DNA of 64,000 nt from Chrysopilus asiliformis (taxonomy: Eukaryota > Arthropoda > Insecta > Diptera > Rhagionidae): the NCBI GenBank assembly GCA_964034945.1, contig OZ035961.1:64400244-64464243 (forward strand), written 5' to 3'. The position numbers and the translations under genes are program-made. The notes below the pieces were generated by a model. It searched no databases. It was not told where the DNA came from and was given only the letters and a program-made list of their open reading frames with translations. Below, one piece after another: positions 44,294 to 55,508 of this stretch; position 1 is the first letter of the stretch; each line of letters begins with the position of its first letter.

Positions 44294-47293
44294 ATTAGTA
44301 AGAATTTGACTAATTTGTTTAACAATGACGGAACAAAGATAAACTGTGTGGGGAAAACAATGTTAGAATGTCAATTGACTAATGGAGAGAAAGTGATCTT
44401 GGTGTTTCACATTGTAGACAGTAATTGTATCCCGGTTTTAGGGCATAGCTCGGTAATGTCGTTAAAGTTATTAGAGAGAAAGTATTTAAGATAAATTAAA
44501 ACAAATAAAGACGAAAGTTACGAACAAATAGTTATAAGATATCATGAATTGTTTGATGAAAAATGTATTGGACTGCTAAAAGGGGTGGAATATGATATAA
44601 AGTTATAAGAAGATGCAAGGGGTAAAATTGAATCGTGTAGAGGGGTACCGATAGCCATGCATAAACTCTTGAAGAGGGAGCTTGATAAAATGGAAAAATT
44701 GGGGGTTATAGAAAAAGTGACAGAACCGACAGAATTTGTTAGCAACATAGTAATAGTAAAAAAACCTGATGGGAAAATTAGAGTATGTGTGGACCCTGTT
44801 TATTTGAATAAATGCATTAAAAGAGAATTAAAATGTTCTGCCAACTTTTGAGGAAGTGTCCTCGGATATGGCCGGGTCTAAAGTCTTTAGTAAACTAGAT
44901 GCATCAACAGCTTTCTTTCACATAAAGCTAACAAATGAAAGTGCCAAGCTTTGTACTTTCACGATACCGTTTGGCAGATATTTCTACAAGCGTTTACCAT
45001 ATGGGTTGACTTCTGCACCTGAAATCTTCCACAGACAATATTCACAAATATTTGAGTCCATTGAAGGGTGTAAGGTTTTTGTGGACGATATTATAGTATA
45101 TGGAAAGAACAAGAAAGAACATGATGAACGTTTGATCAGGGTACTCCAAATTGCAAAGGAAAATGGCATTAAGTTAAACCTTACAAAATGCGAATTTTCC
45201 AAAACAGAAATAAGTTATCTAGGACATGTTTTGTGTCAGGATGGAATAAAACCAGATCCACAAAAGGTTGACGCAATATCAAAGCTAGAAAAACCTAAAA
45301 AAGCCAAAGATCTCCAAAGGATTCTTGGGATGATCACTTATGTAGCCAAATTCATTCCCTCATTGTCACAGGTATGTGGTCCGTTAAGAAAACTGATAAA
45401 AAAAGATGCCGCATGGGAATGGGGACAAGAATAAGAAAATGCATTTAATGAGCTAAAATCGATATTAACTTCACAGCCGGTTTTGCAATTCTACGATATA
45501 AACAAACCATGCAAATTATCTGTTGACGCGTCACAGACCTCTTTGGGGGCAGTCCTCCTTCAGAATGAGTTACCGGTTGCCTACGCGTCCAAGGCGATGA
45601 CAGAAACGCAAAAAGCTTATGCACAAATTGAGAAGGAACTCCTTGCAATTGTATTCGGGTGCACACGTTTTCATCAATACATTTATGGTAAAATTGTGGA
45701 AGTTGAAACTGACCACAGACCATTGGAATCAATTTTTAAAAAGCCCCTGTGTGATATCCCTTTAAGATTACAACGTATGAGATTGCACTTACAAAAATAC
45801 GATATTATTGTTAAATATAAGCCGGGAAAACACTTACTGTTGGCCGATACACTGTCCAGAAACTGTATTAATACCGACGATAGAACGTATTTGTTAGAAC
45901 AGGAAACAGAAGCTCAAGTGGGAATGATCATAAGCAATTTACCAGCGACTAACAGAAAGCTACAAATTCTTAAAGAGGAAACCGAAAAGGACAACCAGTT
46001 GAAAAAATTGAAGCAATTTATAATGGGTGGGTGGCCTGGTATAAAAGAGATACCTGATTACTTGAGACCATATTATACTTTTAAGGAAGAATTGTACGTC
46101 TGTCAGAATTTAATATTGAAAAACAATTGTATTGTAGTACCTGAATCACTTAGAACAGAAATGCTGGAGAGGATACATTTTAATCATTTAGGGGTTGACA
46201 AGTGCAAACTACGAGCTAGATCATGTATGTTTTGGCCCCACATGACCAAAGATATTGAAAATAAAGTCCTGACATGTAATACTTGTGATCGATACAGAAA
46301 AGCCAACTGCAAAGAAGCTATGAAAATAAGAGAAATGCCAGACAAACCGTGGATCATGCTAGGAAGTGATGTGTTTCACTACAATGATAAGAACTATTTG
46401 ATAGTGGTTGACTATTATAGCAAATACGTTGAAGTTGGCCAGCTAAGAGACATGAGTGCAGAGTGCACTATTGAACTATTAAAATCGATTTTTTCTAGAT
46501 TTGGTATTCCAGAAATGCTTTATACCGACAATGGCACAAATTTTGCTAGTCATAAATTCCAAGAATTTGCAAAAAAATGGAAATTTTCTTCATAAAACCA
46601 GTAGCCCTTTGTATCCACAATCAAACGGTCTTGCCGAACGAAACGTACAAACAATTAAAAACCTTTTTAAAAAAGCAGACTATGAATCCAAAGACAAAAA
46701 TTTAGCATTGCTTGAATACAGAAATACTCCCATTTCAAAAGAATTTAATTTTAAGTCTCCATCAGAATTACTAATGGCAAGAAAGGTACAAGGCCTGTTA
46801 CCATGCGTCAATAAGGAAACGAAAGACCAGTTGGAAGTTCAAAAGGCGTTATACAAAAATGCGATGAAGCAAAAAACATACCATGACAGGCACGCTAAAG
46901 AACTATCAAATATTGAAAAGGGGCAAAAGGTAGTGCTAGTCACGAACGATAATAAAAAACCAAATTCTTATGCTAAAGTAATAGCTAAAGATACAAGACC
47001 CAACGCATATAAGATTATAACGGAAACTGATAAAAAATTAGATAGAAACAGAAAATACTTAATTCATTGTAAAGACCAGAGTTCCCAAAAAATGGTTAAA
47101 GAAAAAGAAGATTTTGATTTAAAAATGACTGAGGACAAGACGGAAGACAGACAAGCGAAAGAGATTTCGGTAGATATTGAAGATAATAATACAACAAATT
47201 TTGTAATTGACTTACCAGTAGCTAGTGAGACTGATCAAGATAACAATAATACAGAAAATAAAAATAAGCTAGGACTCAGTAATAATACTACTA
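44294..47293 (+). pseudogene. gypsy Pol: protease end, RT, RNase H, integrase (broken)
   Basis: After the MITE, the protease remainder is open to 44494. RT begins about 44650 (K-P-D-G-K-I-R-V-C-V-D-P), is frameshifted near 44845, and resumes S-K-L-D-A-S-T-A-F with F-V-D-D at about 45082. A TAA at 45432 interrupts it before RNase H (L-S-V-D-A-S ... L-L-A-D-T-L-S-R). Integrase has the H-H-C-C finger around 46180-46285 and D-x-D-N-G-T motifs to 46545. A frameshift near 46590 passes into P-Q-S-N-G-L-A-E-R-N. The C-terminal tail is split by the Tc1 insertion; its last 17 codons, ending in TAG, resume at 48201. No functional Pol can be made from this copy. Confidence 0.88.
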
Positions 47294-48198
47294 CAGTCTG
47301 TAAAGTAAGAGCGTGTACGGGTTAATGTGTACAAAAATTTATTTTTAATGATTTTTAAGTACATGGATTTGTTGTATTGCACAAGAAGAAAAATGCTATA
47401 TCATTAATAATGAGCCCAGTCACCACCGGCATTGATAATTGCTGGCATCTCCGAGGCATACTTTACACTAAGTTGACTGCGTATTCGTTCGGTAAAGACC
47501 CTCAAATGAGACGAATTTGTCGAACACTCTTTTTCCTCGAAGCTTTTGCTTGAGATATGCCCACACAGAATATCCCCAAACAGAAGCTTCGTCCGTACAG
47601 ATCACGTTGCTACAATCTCGGTCCAAATTCTCCTTTGCCCAAACGAGTCTTTTCGTCACATTTTTTTCGCTAACAGTGGTTTCTTCATTGTGCTTCGATA
47701 TTTGAGGTTATGCACAAGGATATGGGTTCGAATAGTTGTATGTGATACTTCTATAGCCTTCTGTTTTAATTTTGCTGCTCCTAGTCGCAATGTTAAAGTG
47801 GGGTTCCGGTTAAACAAATTCACAAATTTTTTTTCCATGTTCGGTGTCACTTTGCCTATCGACCTACGTTCTGGCAAGTCATCGACATTTTTGATCTTTT
47901 TATATTGCTGAACCCACTTAGCGACAAACGATTTTGACTTTCCCATGTATTTAGCAGCCGCTACATGTGACATTTTTGGTCATTTGGGGTGGGAACAAAG
48001 GAACACAGCCTCGTAGCGCGATGCGTATGCGTCACGCATGGCGGTTAACTTGTTTCTCGGGTAAGAATTCGACGCCAACTGAATCTTTTGTGGCAAAGCA
48101 TTCACGACAAAGATTGCATCTATCGGCTCACAAAAAACTAGGACGATATTTGCATCCACCTGCCATTTATGCCGTACATGCTCTTACTTTACAGACTG
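47294..48198 (-). mobile_element. Tc1/mariner element inserted in gypsy Pol
   Basis: Ends CAGTCTGTAAAGTAAGAGCG (left) and the inverse (right, to 48198), flanked by TA at 47292-47293 and 48199-48200. The 905-bp element carries a degraded transposase on the minus strand and precisely splits the last codons of the gypsy frame. Removing it with one TA leaves the gypsy tail in frame. Confidence 0.9.
47468..47973 (-). pseudogene. Tc1/mariner transposase fragment, frameshifted
   Basis: First part (47973-47659): a paired-like helix-turn-helix with S-H-V-A-A-A-K-Y-M-G-K-S, then R-S-I-G-K-V-T and T-L-R-L-G-A-A-K-L. A frameshift near 47657 leads to R-L-V-W-A-K-E-N and V-I-C-T-D-E-A-S-V-W-G, which holds the first catalytic Asp region. 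The later D/E motifs are lost; about 170 of the usual 340 residues remain. Confidence 0.8.
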
Positions 48199-49896
48199 TA
48201 GATCAGGTAGAACTATTAAAAGACCAGTTTATCTAAAAGATTATGTTTAGTTAAGAAAAGGGAGATGTGATATATTGTAACAAAATAAAGAAATGTAATC
48301 TGACAACACCGGACAATCAAGAATGACAAGACAGAATTTAATGTGAGATGTTGTGAAATAGAATTCAGAATATTAAAATACAGAAAACTAAAACAAAATA
48401 CAAGTGTTTATAAAGTGACAAATCATAACGTTTACAATACTGATGCCAAAAAAGACATTTTTATACCCGTATGGTCAGAGCGAATATCTCAAAAACTGTT
48501 CATATTATCAAATAAGTGCAAGAACAAAAGTTATTTAGGATATTATTCTAAATAAAACTCCCATACATCAAAATCCTATTGGAACAAATTTTAAAAAATC
48601 TTATTGGAAAGTTTGACTTCAAACTGGAATTTTGATACAACTGTTCCAATTTTGATAGGAATATCACTATACGAGTTTATACGCCAACTGAATCTTTTGT
48701 GGCAAAGCATTCACGACAAAGATTGCATCTATCGGCTCACAAAAAACTAGGACGATATTTGCATCCACCTGCCATTTATGCCGTACATGCTCTTACTTTA
48801 CAGACTGTAGATCAGGTAGAACTATTAAAAGACCAGTTTATCTAAAAGATTATGTTTAGTTAAGAAAAGGGAGATGTGATATATTGTAACAAAATAAAGA
48901 AATGTAATCTGACAACACCGGACAATCAAGAATGACAAGACAGAATTTAATGTGAGATGTTGTGAAATAGAATTCAGAATATTAAAATACAGAAAACTAA
49001 AACAAAATACAAGTGTTTATAAAGTGACAAATCATAACGTTTACAATACTGATGCCAAAAAAGACATTTTTATACCCGTATGGTCAGAGCGAATATCTCA
49101 AAAACTGTTCATATTATCAAATAAGTGCAAGAACAAAAGTTATTTAGGATATTATTCTAAATAAAACTCCCATACATCAAAATCCTATTGGAACAAATTT
49201 TAAAAAATCTTATTGGAAAGTTTGACTTCAAACTGGAATTTTGATACAACTGTTCCAATTTTGATAGGAATATCACTATACGAGTTTATACGCCAACTGA
49301 ATCTTTTGTGGCAAAGCATTCACGACAAAGATTGCATCTATCGGCTCACAAAAAACTAGGACGATATTTGCATCCACCTGCCATTTATGCCGTACATGCT
49401 CTTACTTTACAGACTGTAGATCAGGTAGAACTATTAAAAGACCAGTTTATCTAAAAGATTATGTTTAGTTAAGAAAAGGGAGATGTGATATATTGTAACA
49501 AAATAAAGAAATGTAATCTGACAACACCGGACAATCAAGAATGACAAGACAGAATTTAATGTGAGATGTTGTGAAATAGAATTCAGAATATTAAAATACA
49601 GAAAACTAAAACAAAATACAAGTGTTTATAAAGTGACAAATCATAACGTTTACAATACTGATGCCAAAAAAGACATTTTTATACCCGTATGGTCAGAGCG
49701 AATATCTCAAAAACTGTTCATATTATCAAATAAGTGCAAGAACAAAAGTTATTTAGGATATTATTCTAAATAAAACTCCCATACATCAAAATCCTATTGG
49801 AACAAATTTTAAAAAATCTTATTGGAAAGTTTGACTTCAAACTGGAATTTTGATACAACTGTTCCAATTTTGATAGGAATATCACTATACGAGTTT
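48072..49896 (+). repeat. 609-bp tandem triplication
   Basis: Units 48072-48680, 48681-49289 and 49290-49896 are essentially identical. Each contains the right end of the Tc1 element, the last gypsy codons, the purine tract, a full LTR, the ATACT target side and about 240 bp of mini-me-like flank. The outer junctions are GACGCC at 48071 and GAGTTTCTAA at 49891. The short open frames repeated at 609-bp spacing are non-genic. Confidence 0.95.
48266..48436 (+). repeat. 3' LTR of the gypsy element (first of three copies)
   Basis: Identical to the 5' LTR. Further copies lie at 48875-49045 and 49484-49654 as part of the 609-bp tandem array. Confidence 0.92.
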
Positions 49897-50476
49897 CTAA
49901 TAATTCCCAGACTGGCAATTATAGGTTTTGTTATGCTTAAAATTTATGTTTGTCCGTCTGTCGGTCGGTATTTCTGTCTGTTTGACTGAATGTTTGTTCC
50001 GGCATCACGCAAAAACGGCGCGGCCGACTTTGATCAAACTTTGCACCCAGGTACACTTATTGACAGAATAAGGGATCTGATTCTTTTTGATGTCAATCCC
50101 CGTTTCTTCTGATATCTCTTACTCAAGGGTGTCGGATCCAGTTTAATAGCAACCCCTTTCCCTCTCTTGAAACCTCTTTATGCGCTTAAGGGTTTCGGAT
50201 CCGATTTTCACCATGAGAGAGGTCAGCCTCCAAAAAAAATTTTTGCTCACTAATATCTACCCCTCCTTTTTATGTATAGCTAACGATGGTATCTTTTTCG
50301 GACAAAAACTTCACCTAAAAATTTAAAAAAGCAGTAAATCGATTTAAAAAAACAGTATTTTTCGCAGTATAAATTTTATTCAATGAAAATTTGTGTCTTT
50401 GCTTTTAATTTCGACATTTTTATTTTTTTAAATTAACAGTGGAAAGCAAAATCAAAGTAACGCGTTCTGAAGAAGG
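49897..50476. other. mini-me tail and Helitron-like segment
   Basis: 49897-49940 ends a mini-me copy. From 49945 there is GTTTGTCCGTCTGTCGGTCGG followed by the ATCAAACTTTGCACCCAGGT-type body often seen in Helitron-like non-autonomous elements. Repeated GGTTTCGGATCCG/GGTGTCGGATCC words occur at 50128 and 50190. No gene. Confidence 0.4.
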
Positions 50477-50845
50477 ATGAATAATGACAAGACAGTAATC
50501 GATGGGGAAAGGAAGAAGCGAGTCTATATGACATGTTGCCATCAATACTTAGCTGTTCGTCGTTTGAATGTATTTACACTTGCCATGTGTTGCCACTGTT
50601 TTGTGTTGCCACTGACGTTTTGCATTGCTATTAATAAATTTGAATTTCGAAACGTTAAAGAATTAAAGTTTTCTGAGTATTTAAATACAGTATTTTGGGA
50701 AAAAAGCAATTATGCAGTATTGGAGTCTGAAAAACAATATAATACTGCGAAAAACAGTATAGATACCATCGTTATGTATAGCCCTCACCTGCTATCTTCT
50801 GCAATTCTAAAGGGATTTGGTGCTTCAATGTATGACATGAATTAA
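50477..50845 (+). other. Unrecognised 122-codon open frame
   Basis: ATG at 50477; the frame is open to a TAA at 50843. Composition is ordinary, with a cysteine/histidine-rich hydrophobic patch in the first half (C-C-H-Q-Y-L ... M-C-C-H-C-F-V-L-P-L). No family motif, intron signal or neighbour supports it as a gene. In AT-rich DNA a frame of this length can arise by chance. Confidence 0.2.
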
Positions 50846-50999
50846 AAAGAATAACATTTCCCACAATATTGTCTTTCCCCGTGTGGATAACCACCTTTTA
50901 CCGTTATTGAATATATTGTAAGTAAACAGTACGATTTTGTAATACACCGTTGGGTCACAACGAAAAATGTCTGAAAAAAATTCCCTTTTTTGGGTTAAC

Positions 51000-51182
51000 T
51001 ATATGCATTTGACTCGAGGCCGAAGGCCGAGTAAAGAGGAAGGCGAGAGCTGAAATATATTTAAATAATTTCACGTAACATCTCCATACATCAAATTCCA
51101 ACAATTCAAGCGCGAGGGGCGAGGCCGAAGGCTGACCTTCGGAAGGGGGATGAACCGCGAAGTGGTTCGGGGAGCAGCCCCT
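51000..51182. repeat. GC-rich imperfect palindromes with CTAG end
   Basis: CGAGGCCGAAGGCC (51015), CGAGGCCGAAGGC (51120), GAACCGCGAAGTGGTTC (51152) and GGGGAGCAGCCCC (51168), followed by TAG. The local GC content is far above that of the neighbours. A hairpin just before CTAG resembles Helitron-type 3' ends (family knowledge), but no partner 5' end was assigned. Confidence 0.4.
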
Positions 51183-51426
51183 AGCCACTAAAAAATATGC
51201 TTTTCGAACAGTTCACTAACACTTTCGAATACGGATGAATCGTCCACTTCGAAAGCACCTGGCCACTCTCTTTGTATGTAGGCACACTGGGCATATTTAC
51301 ACGTGTTGTTAAAACAACCATAATGACAACGATGAACGACAACAGTACGAGTCCACATGCTGTTGTTACCTGTTGCGTCAGTTTTATATATATGTGAGTG
51401 CGAATATTGTCATTGTGGTTTGAACG

Positions 51427-52633
51427 TAGGGCTGCCATCATATCTCTTTTAAAGAGAACCTTATCTCTTTTTTTAACCCCATTCTTTTTCCTCTTTTTTT
51501 TCCTTGCCAGTTCTCTTTAGTTCTCTTTTTTCAGAAAACTCTTGGTTCATACTATGTGTAAAAAACCGAACAGATCTTTCCACGAAAATTCCATTATGAA
51601 TTAAAATTATCACGTTATTTATTGTATAGTAGTACTCTAATCTACAATTTTCTGTGTGTAGTACGAAACTGTACATTATAATTGTAACGTAAAGCTATTT
51701 ATTGTATGCAAGAACCAGCAAGAACACTTTCTTCTCCCACCATCATCTGCTGTAAAAATCAGAACAAATCAAAATTGTGCGGTTAAGGAAATAGCCGGTT
51801 TTGACATTTGATATTGTAGTTTTGACATTTTCAGTTTTGTTATACCCGTATGGTGAAACCAAAGGGTATATTAACTTTGCTTTACCGTTTGTAACGCCAA
51901 GATCCCGTCATTGCACAAAAAAATGAATTACAACAGTGTGTTTAGAATGATAAAAAAATTGAATTTTGCATGTCCGTCCGTCTGTCTGTCCGTCTGTCCG
52001 TCTGTCTGTCCGTCTGTCCGTCTGTCCGTCTGTCCGTCTGTCTGTGGCGCGGATTGCAGGCGCACGGATTGAGCTAGAGACTTGAAATTTTGCGCAGATT
52101 CGTTTTTCGTAAAATGCGAGGCTAAGTTCGTTAATGGGCAAAAATGGATCATTAGGGGGGGTACCCCCCATACGAACGAAAACGTTTTTTGCGAATATCT
52201 CAAAAACGGTACATGTTATCAAAAAAGTGCAAGAACAAAAGTTATTTAGAATATTATTCTACATAAAACTTCCATACATCAAATTCCGATTGGAATAAAT
52301 TTTAAAAAACTTATTGGAAAGTTTGACTTCAAAGTGGAATTTTGGTATAACTGTTCGAATTTTGATACGAATATCACCATACGGGTCTCCAATGATTGCC
52401 AGATTGGCAATTATAGCTTTTGTTATGTTTTTTCGATAGATACGGAAAATAACAGGCATGAAAAATTACACTTTTTTGTAATAATTCTGTGCAGTCATTC
52501 TAAGTTCTGTAATTTTCATATTAAAAAAAAGTTCTCTTTTAGTTCTCTTTTTTCATTTGGTTAATTTCCTATACAATATCTCTTTTTTAACCCAAAGGTT
52601 CTCTTTTCACAAATAGGCTCCATGGCAGCCCTA
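51427..52633 (+). mobile_element. hAT element with TAGGGCTGCCAT ends, interrupted by mini-me
   Basis: Ends TAGGGCTGCCAT and ATGGCAGCCCTA with a perfect 8-bp duplication TTTGAACG (51419-51426, 52634-52641). The interior repeats GTTCTCTTTT and AAAGAGAACC words on both sides. A mini-me copy occupies 51841-52435. No transposase seen. Confidence 0.88.
51841..52435 (+). mobile_element. Nearly complete mini-me/DINE-1-like copy
   Basis: 595 bp from TATACCCGTATGGTGAAACC to ATAGCTTTTGTTATGTTTT with the longest GTCY tract of the window (51970-52044). This is the best full-length reference copy for the family here. Confidence 0.85.
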
Positions 52634-53147
52634 TTTGAACGTGAGTAGAGAAGCATCGTAGTGTCCACTCATGGAAAAATTTTATTGCTGTTTAGTTGTG
52701 TTAGTGCATGCAGAATTTTTGGTCGTTCTTGAATTTCGTCCATCCTTGCATCACTTGCAAAACCCCCTCCACTAGTCACTGACCTATCAGAACCCGTTCC
52801 GCTGATGCACGACAACACGTGTAGAAATGCCTACTGGTGTATGCTACCCGAAATGAGTATTTTTAGCCGTCGCTCGCTCACTTTGCCAACTCCAGGGGTT
52901 TCCAAACTTTGTATGAAATTTTTTTCTGGGGGGTGGTAGGGGGGGGGTATGTGTAGGGCTGCCATGGAACCTATTTGTGAAAAGAGAACCTTTGGGTTAA
53001 AAAAAGAGACATTGTATAGGAAATTAACCAAATGAAAAAAGAGAACCAAAAGAGAACTTTTTTTGAATGTGAAAATTACAGAACTTAGAATGACTGCACA
53101 GAATTATTACAAAAAAGTGTAATTTTTCGTGCCTGTTATTTTCCGTA

Positions 53148-53353
53148 CACAGAAAAAAATAATTTTGTATTATTTACAAAATGGGTTTAACAAAAAAAAA
53201 TTCGTAAATATTACTGAAGTTTTGTATATACTTCGTAGTATTAACAAATATTTTTTCGTATAGTTACTAAAATTTGTTAATATTACGAAGTATATACAAA
53301 CTTCAGTAATATTTACGAATTTTTTTTTGTTAAACCAATTATTTTTTTCTGTG
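53148..53353. mobile_element. 206-bp TA-flanked foldback MITE
   Basis: CACAGAAAAAAATAATTTTG ... ATTTTTTTCTGTG with TA at 53146-53147 and 53354-53355. The arms are about 85 bp (TACTGAAGTTTGTATATACTTCGTA core). The uninterrupted sequence is visible in the sister hAT copy near 52440, which proves the insertion. Confidence 0.88.
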
Positions 53354-54019
53354 TATCTATCGAAAAAAAACTGAAAATGTCAGAACTACAATATCAAATG
53401 TCAAAACCGGCTATTTCCTTACCGCACAATTTTTATTTGTTTTGATTTTTACAGCAGCTGATCGTGGGAGAAGAAACTGTTCTTGCTGGCGCGTACAATA
53501 AATAGCTTTACGTTACAATTATAATGTACAGTTTCGCACTACACACAGAAAATTGTAGATTAGAGTACTACTATACAATAAATAACGTGATAATTTTAAT
53601 TCATAATGGAATTTTCGTGGAAAGATCTGTTCGGTTTTTTACACATAGTATGAACCAAGAGTTTTCTGAAAAAAGAGAACTAAAGAGAACTGGCAAGGAA
53701 AAAAAAGCGGAAAAAGAATGGGGTTAAAAAAAGAGATAAGGTTCTCTATAAAAGAGATATGATCATGCTTATTCACAAAAGCTATTATTGCTTGTTAATA
53801 CCCATAACAATTGTTAAAACAGAAATCGGTATTCACATTTCACTTTGCTTGCTATGAACTTTCGATAATATTGTTAAGCTAAAAATTGTCAAATAAAACC
53901 GTATTCAGAGTGCACTATTGCTTGTTAGAAATGGTTAAAAGTGTTGTTACGATAGCAAAAATAAATTTTAGTTGTTTGGGAAGAAATATATTTTATTTTT
54001 CAAGCAAAAAAATTGATTT

Positions 54020-54468
54020 TAGTAAAACACACTTAAATGCAAGACGCTTAAATGTAAAACTCGTATAATTGGACGCCATATTTGTGCCTGGAGGATTTTA
54101 AAGCATTTTTCATATGAATATATACACACGCTTAATTGCAATACTTGCTTAAATGCAACCATTTTCATACCCCAAAAGTATAAATTACATGAAATTTTAC
54201 ACGCTTAAATGTACATGTGCAAAAATAAAATGTAATCACAACAAAAAAATGTGATTTTTGTCATTTTTATGTGATAAAATGAATTCTTAAATTGATTCTT
54301 TGTTTTTGTGTAGCCTAATTGAATTTAAATGTTTATTACAGGAATATTAAAGTTACATGTTTATCTTTGACTCGCGTGTATTTCTCCGTGCTACGGATAA
54401 ATGCAAAACACGGATAAATGCACATGAAATTCTGCGAAGTTCGATGTGCATTTAAGCGTGTTCTACTG
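54020..54468. mobile_element. Second copy of the pogo-like MITE
   Basis: Same orientation as 9793-10268 and similar throughout (AACACACTTAAATGCA ... TGCATTTAAGCGTGTTCTACTG). The left end is eroded; TA remains at the right (54469-54470). Confidence 0.75.
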
Positions 54469-54484
54469 TATTGCTTTTTTAAAG

Positions 54485-54799
54485 ACATATCGTCGGTGAT
54501 AGTGCAATACCGCGTATGAGCAGTTTGTAAATACCGCGTATCTACATTTTGAATGTTTTACGGGGGGAAGAAAAAGTTTGATATTTCTAACCCTTTAAAG
54601 AGATTTTCTCGTCTAAGATTTTTTGGGACCTCATTATGACAGTCATATAATGAGGTCCCAAAAAATCTTAGATGAGAAAATCTCTTTAAAGGGTTAGAAA
54701 TATCAAACTTTTTCTTCCCCCCGTAAAACATTCAAAATGTAGATACGCGGTATTTACAAACTGCTCATACGCGGTATTGCACTATCACCGACGATATGT
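54485..54799. repeat. Near-perfect hairpin, 148-bp arms
   Basis: Left arm starts ACATATCGTCGGTGATAGTG, right arm ends CACTATCACCGACGATATGT. Only one substitution (near 54627) and a 2-bp difference near the loop were found. The loop is about 15 bp around ATGACAGTCAT. It directly follows the pogo-like MITE. Confidence 0.93.
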
Positions 54800-55137
54800 T
54801 GGATTACCACGTGGATTACCAAGTCAAGTTCTTCGCGATACCAGCGATTTGTTTTCCATAGAAGAAAACAGTTTTAAAAAATATTTATCGTCTCCCCGCA
54901 ATGCAATACAACAATTTGCCAATGCAATACAACAATCCCCGAATGCAATACAACTGCAACTATTAAAATAATTTACAAAACTGTTGCCATAACAACACAA
55001 CGAACATTTTTAACGAATTTTTTTAACAAGCAAAATTGTGATTACCATTTTCTTTATGGATTGCTATGAAATTTATTGTTACTTAACAATATTGTTAGCT
55101 AACAATAAATTTGTGAATAAGCATGGATGGCAGCGGT

Positions 55138-55500
55138 ACCTCAAATTAAAGGTTTTGAGAGCATAGAATAAGGAATATATAGAAAAAACTCTGCCGAACA
55201 AATTTTTGACAAATTTCCCCTTCGAAGGGTGGAAAAATGTCCCTATCATTACTAGCTACGGCCTAAAAGTTAATTACTTTTAGACTAGGGAGCACGAAGC
55301 AGAGAGAACATTTTCTAATCATTTTCGTCGTATCTATTCAATGAGATGGAGGAATCGAATGGATAATTTTTTCCGTGTTACATCGGATCCTCTTGCTTCA
55401 TCTCACAGTGGAAAAATTTTCTCTAAAAATTTGTTCTAAGAGTTTATTCTCTAGATTATTTGTTCTCTGTTGAGAGTACATGCCAAGAATATATAGCATG
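55138..55500. other. Intergenic DNA, nothing recognised
   Basis: No coding frame, terminal repeat or known family identified. Confidence 0.4.
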
Positions 55501-55508
55501 ATAGCATG

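Larger units (their letters stand above)
42818..48436 (+). mobile_element. Ty3/gypsy LTR retrotransposon, disabled
   Basis: 171-bp LTRs (TGTGATATATTG ... TAACGTTTACA) are identical to each other, with a 5-bp duplication ATACT (42813-42817, 48437-48441). A primer-binding site TGGCGCAGCCG and a purine tract AAGAAAAGGGAGA lie inside the LTRs. Gag-protease-RT-RNaseH-integrase coding is recognisable but broken by a MITE (44070-44290), frameshifts near 44845 and 46590, a TAA at 45432, and a Tc1/mariner insertion (47294-48198). Its last 371 bp and 3' LTR belong to a 609-bp tandem triplication. Confidence 0.93.
53764..55125. mobile_element. 1362-bp element with CATGCTTATTCAC ends
   Basis: Ends CATGCTTATTCACAAA and TTTGTGAATAAGCATG, GAT duplicated at 53761-53763 and 55126-55128. 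It is inserted in the hAT copy. Inner parts repeat AACAATATTGTTA words at both ends. It contains a pogo-like MITE and a large hairpin. Superfamily unassigned. Confidence 0.75.
52954..55137 (-). mobile_element. Second, inverted copy of the TAGGGCTGCCAT hAT element
   Basis: 52954-53763 is the reverse-complement relative of 51427-52633 without the mini-me insert. Its other end is separated by a 1362-bp insertion and resumes at 55126-55137 (GATGGCAGCGGTA). A TA-MITE lies at 53148-53353. The right terminus differs from consensus and no 8-bp duplication is visible. Confidence 0.8.

Noticed and set aside
48343..49773. Three identical 70-codon frames at 609-bp spacing
   Set aside because: They are LTR and mini-me flank translated in a tandem repeat. 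They start inside the LTR and match no protein.
50477..50845. 122-codon frame as a confident gene
   Set aside because: It lacks any family motif and lies between Helitron-like debris and intergenic DNA. Kept only as a low-confidence open frame.
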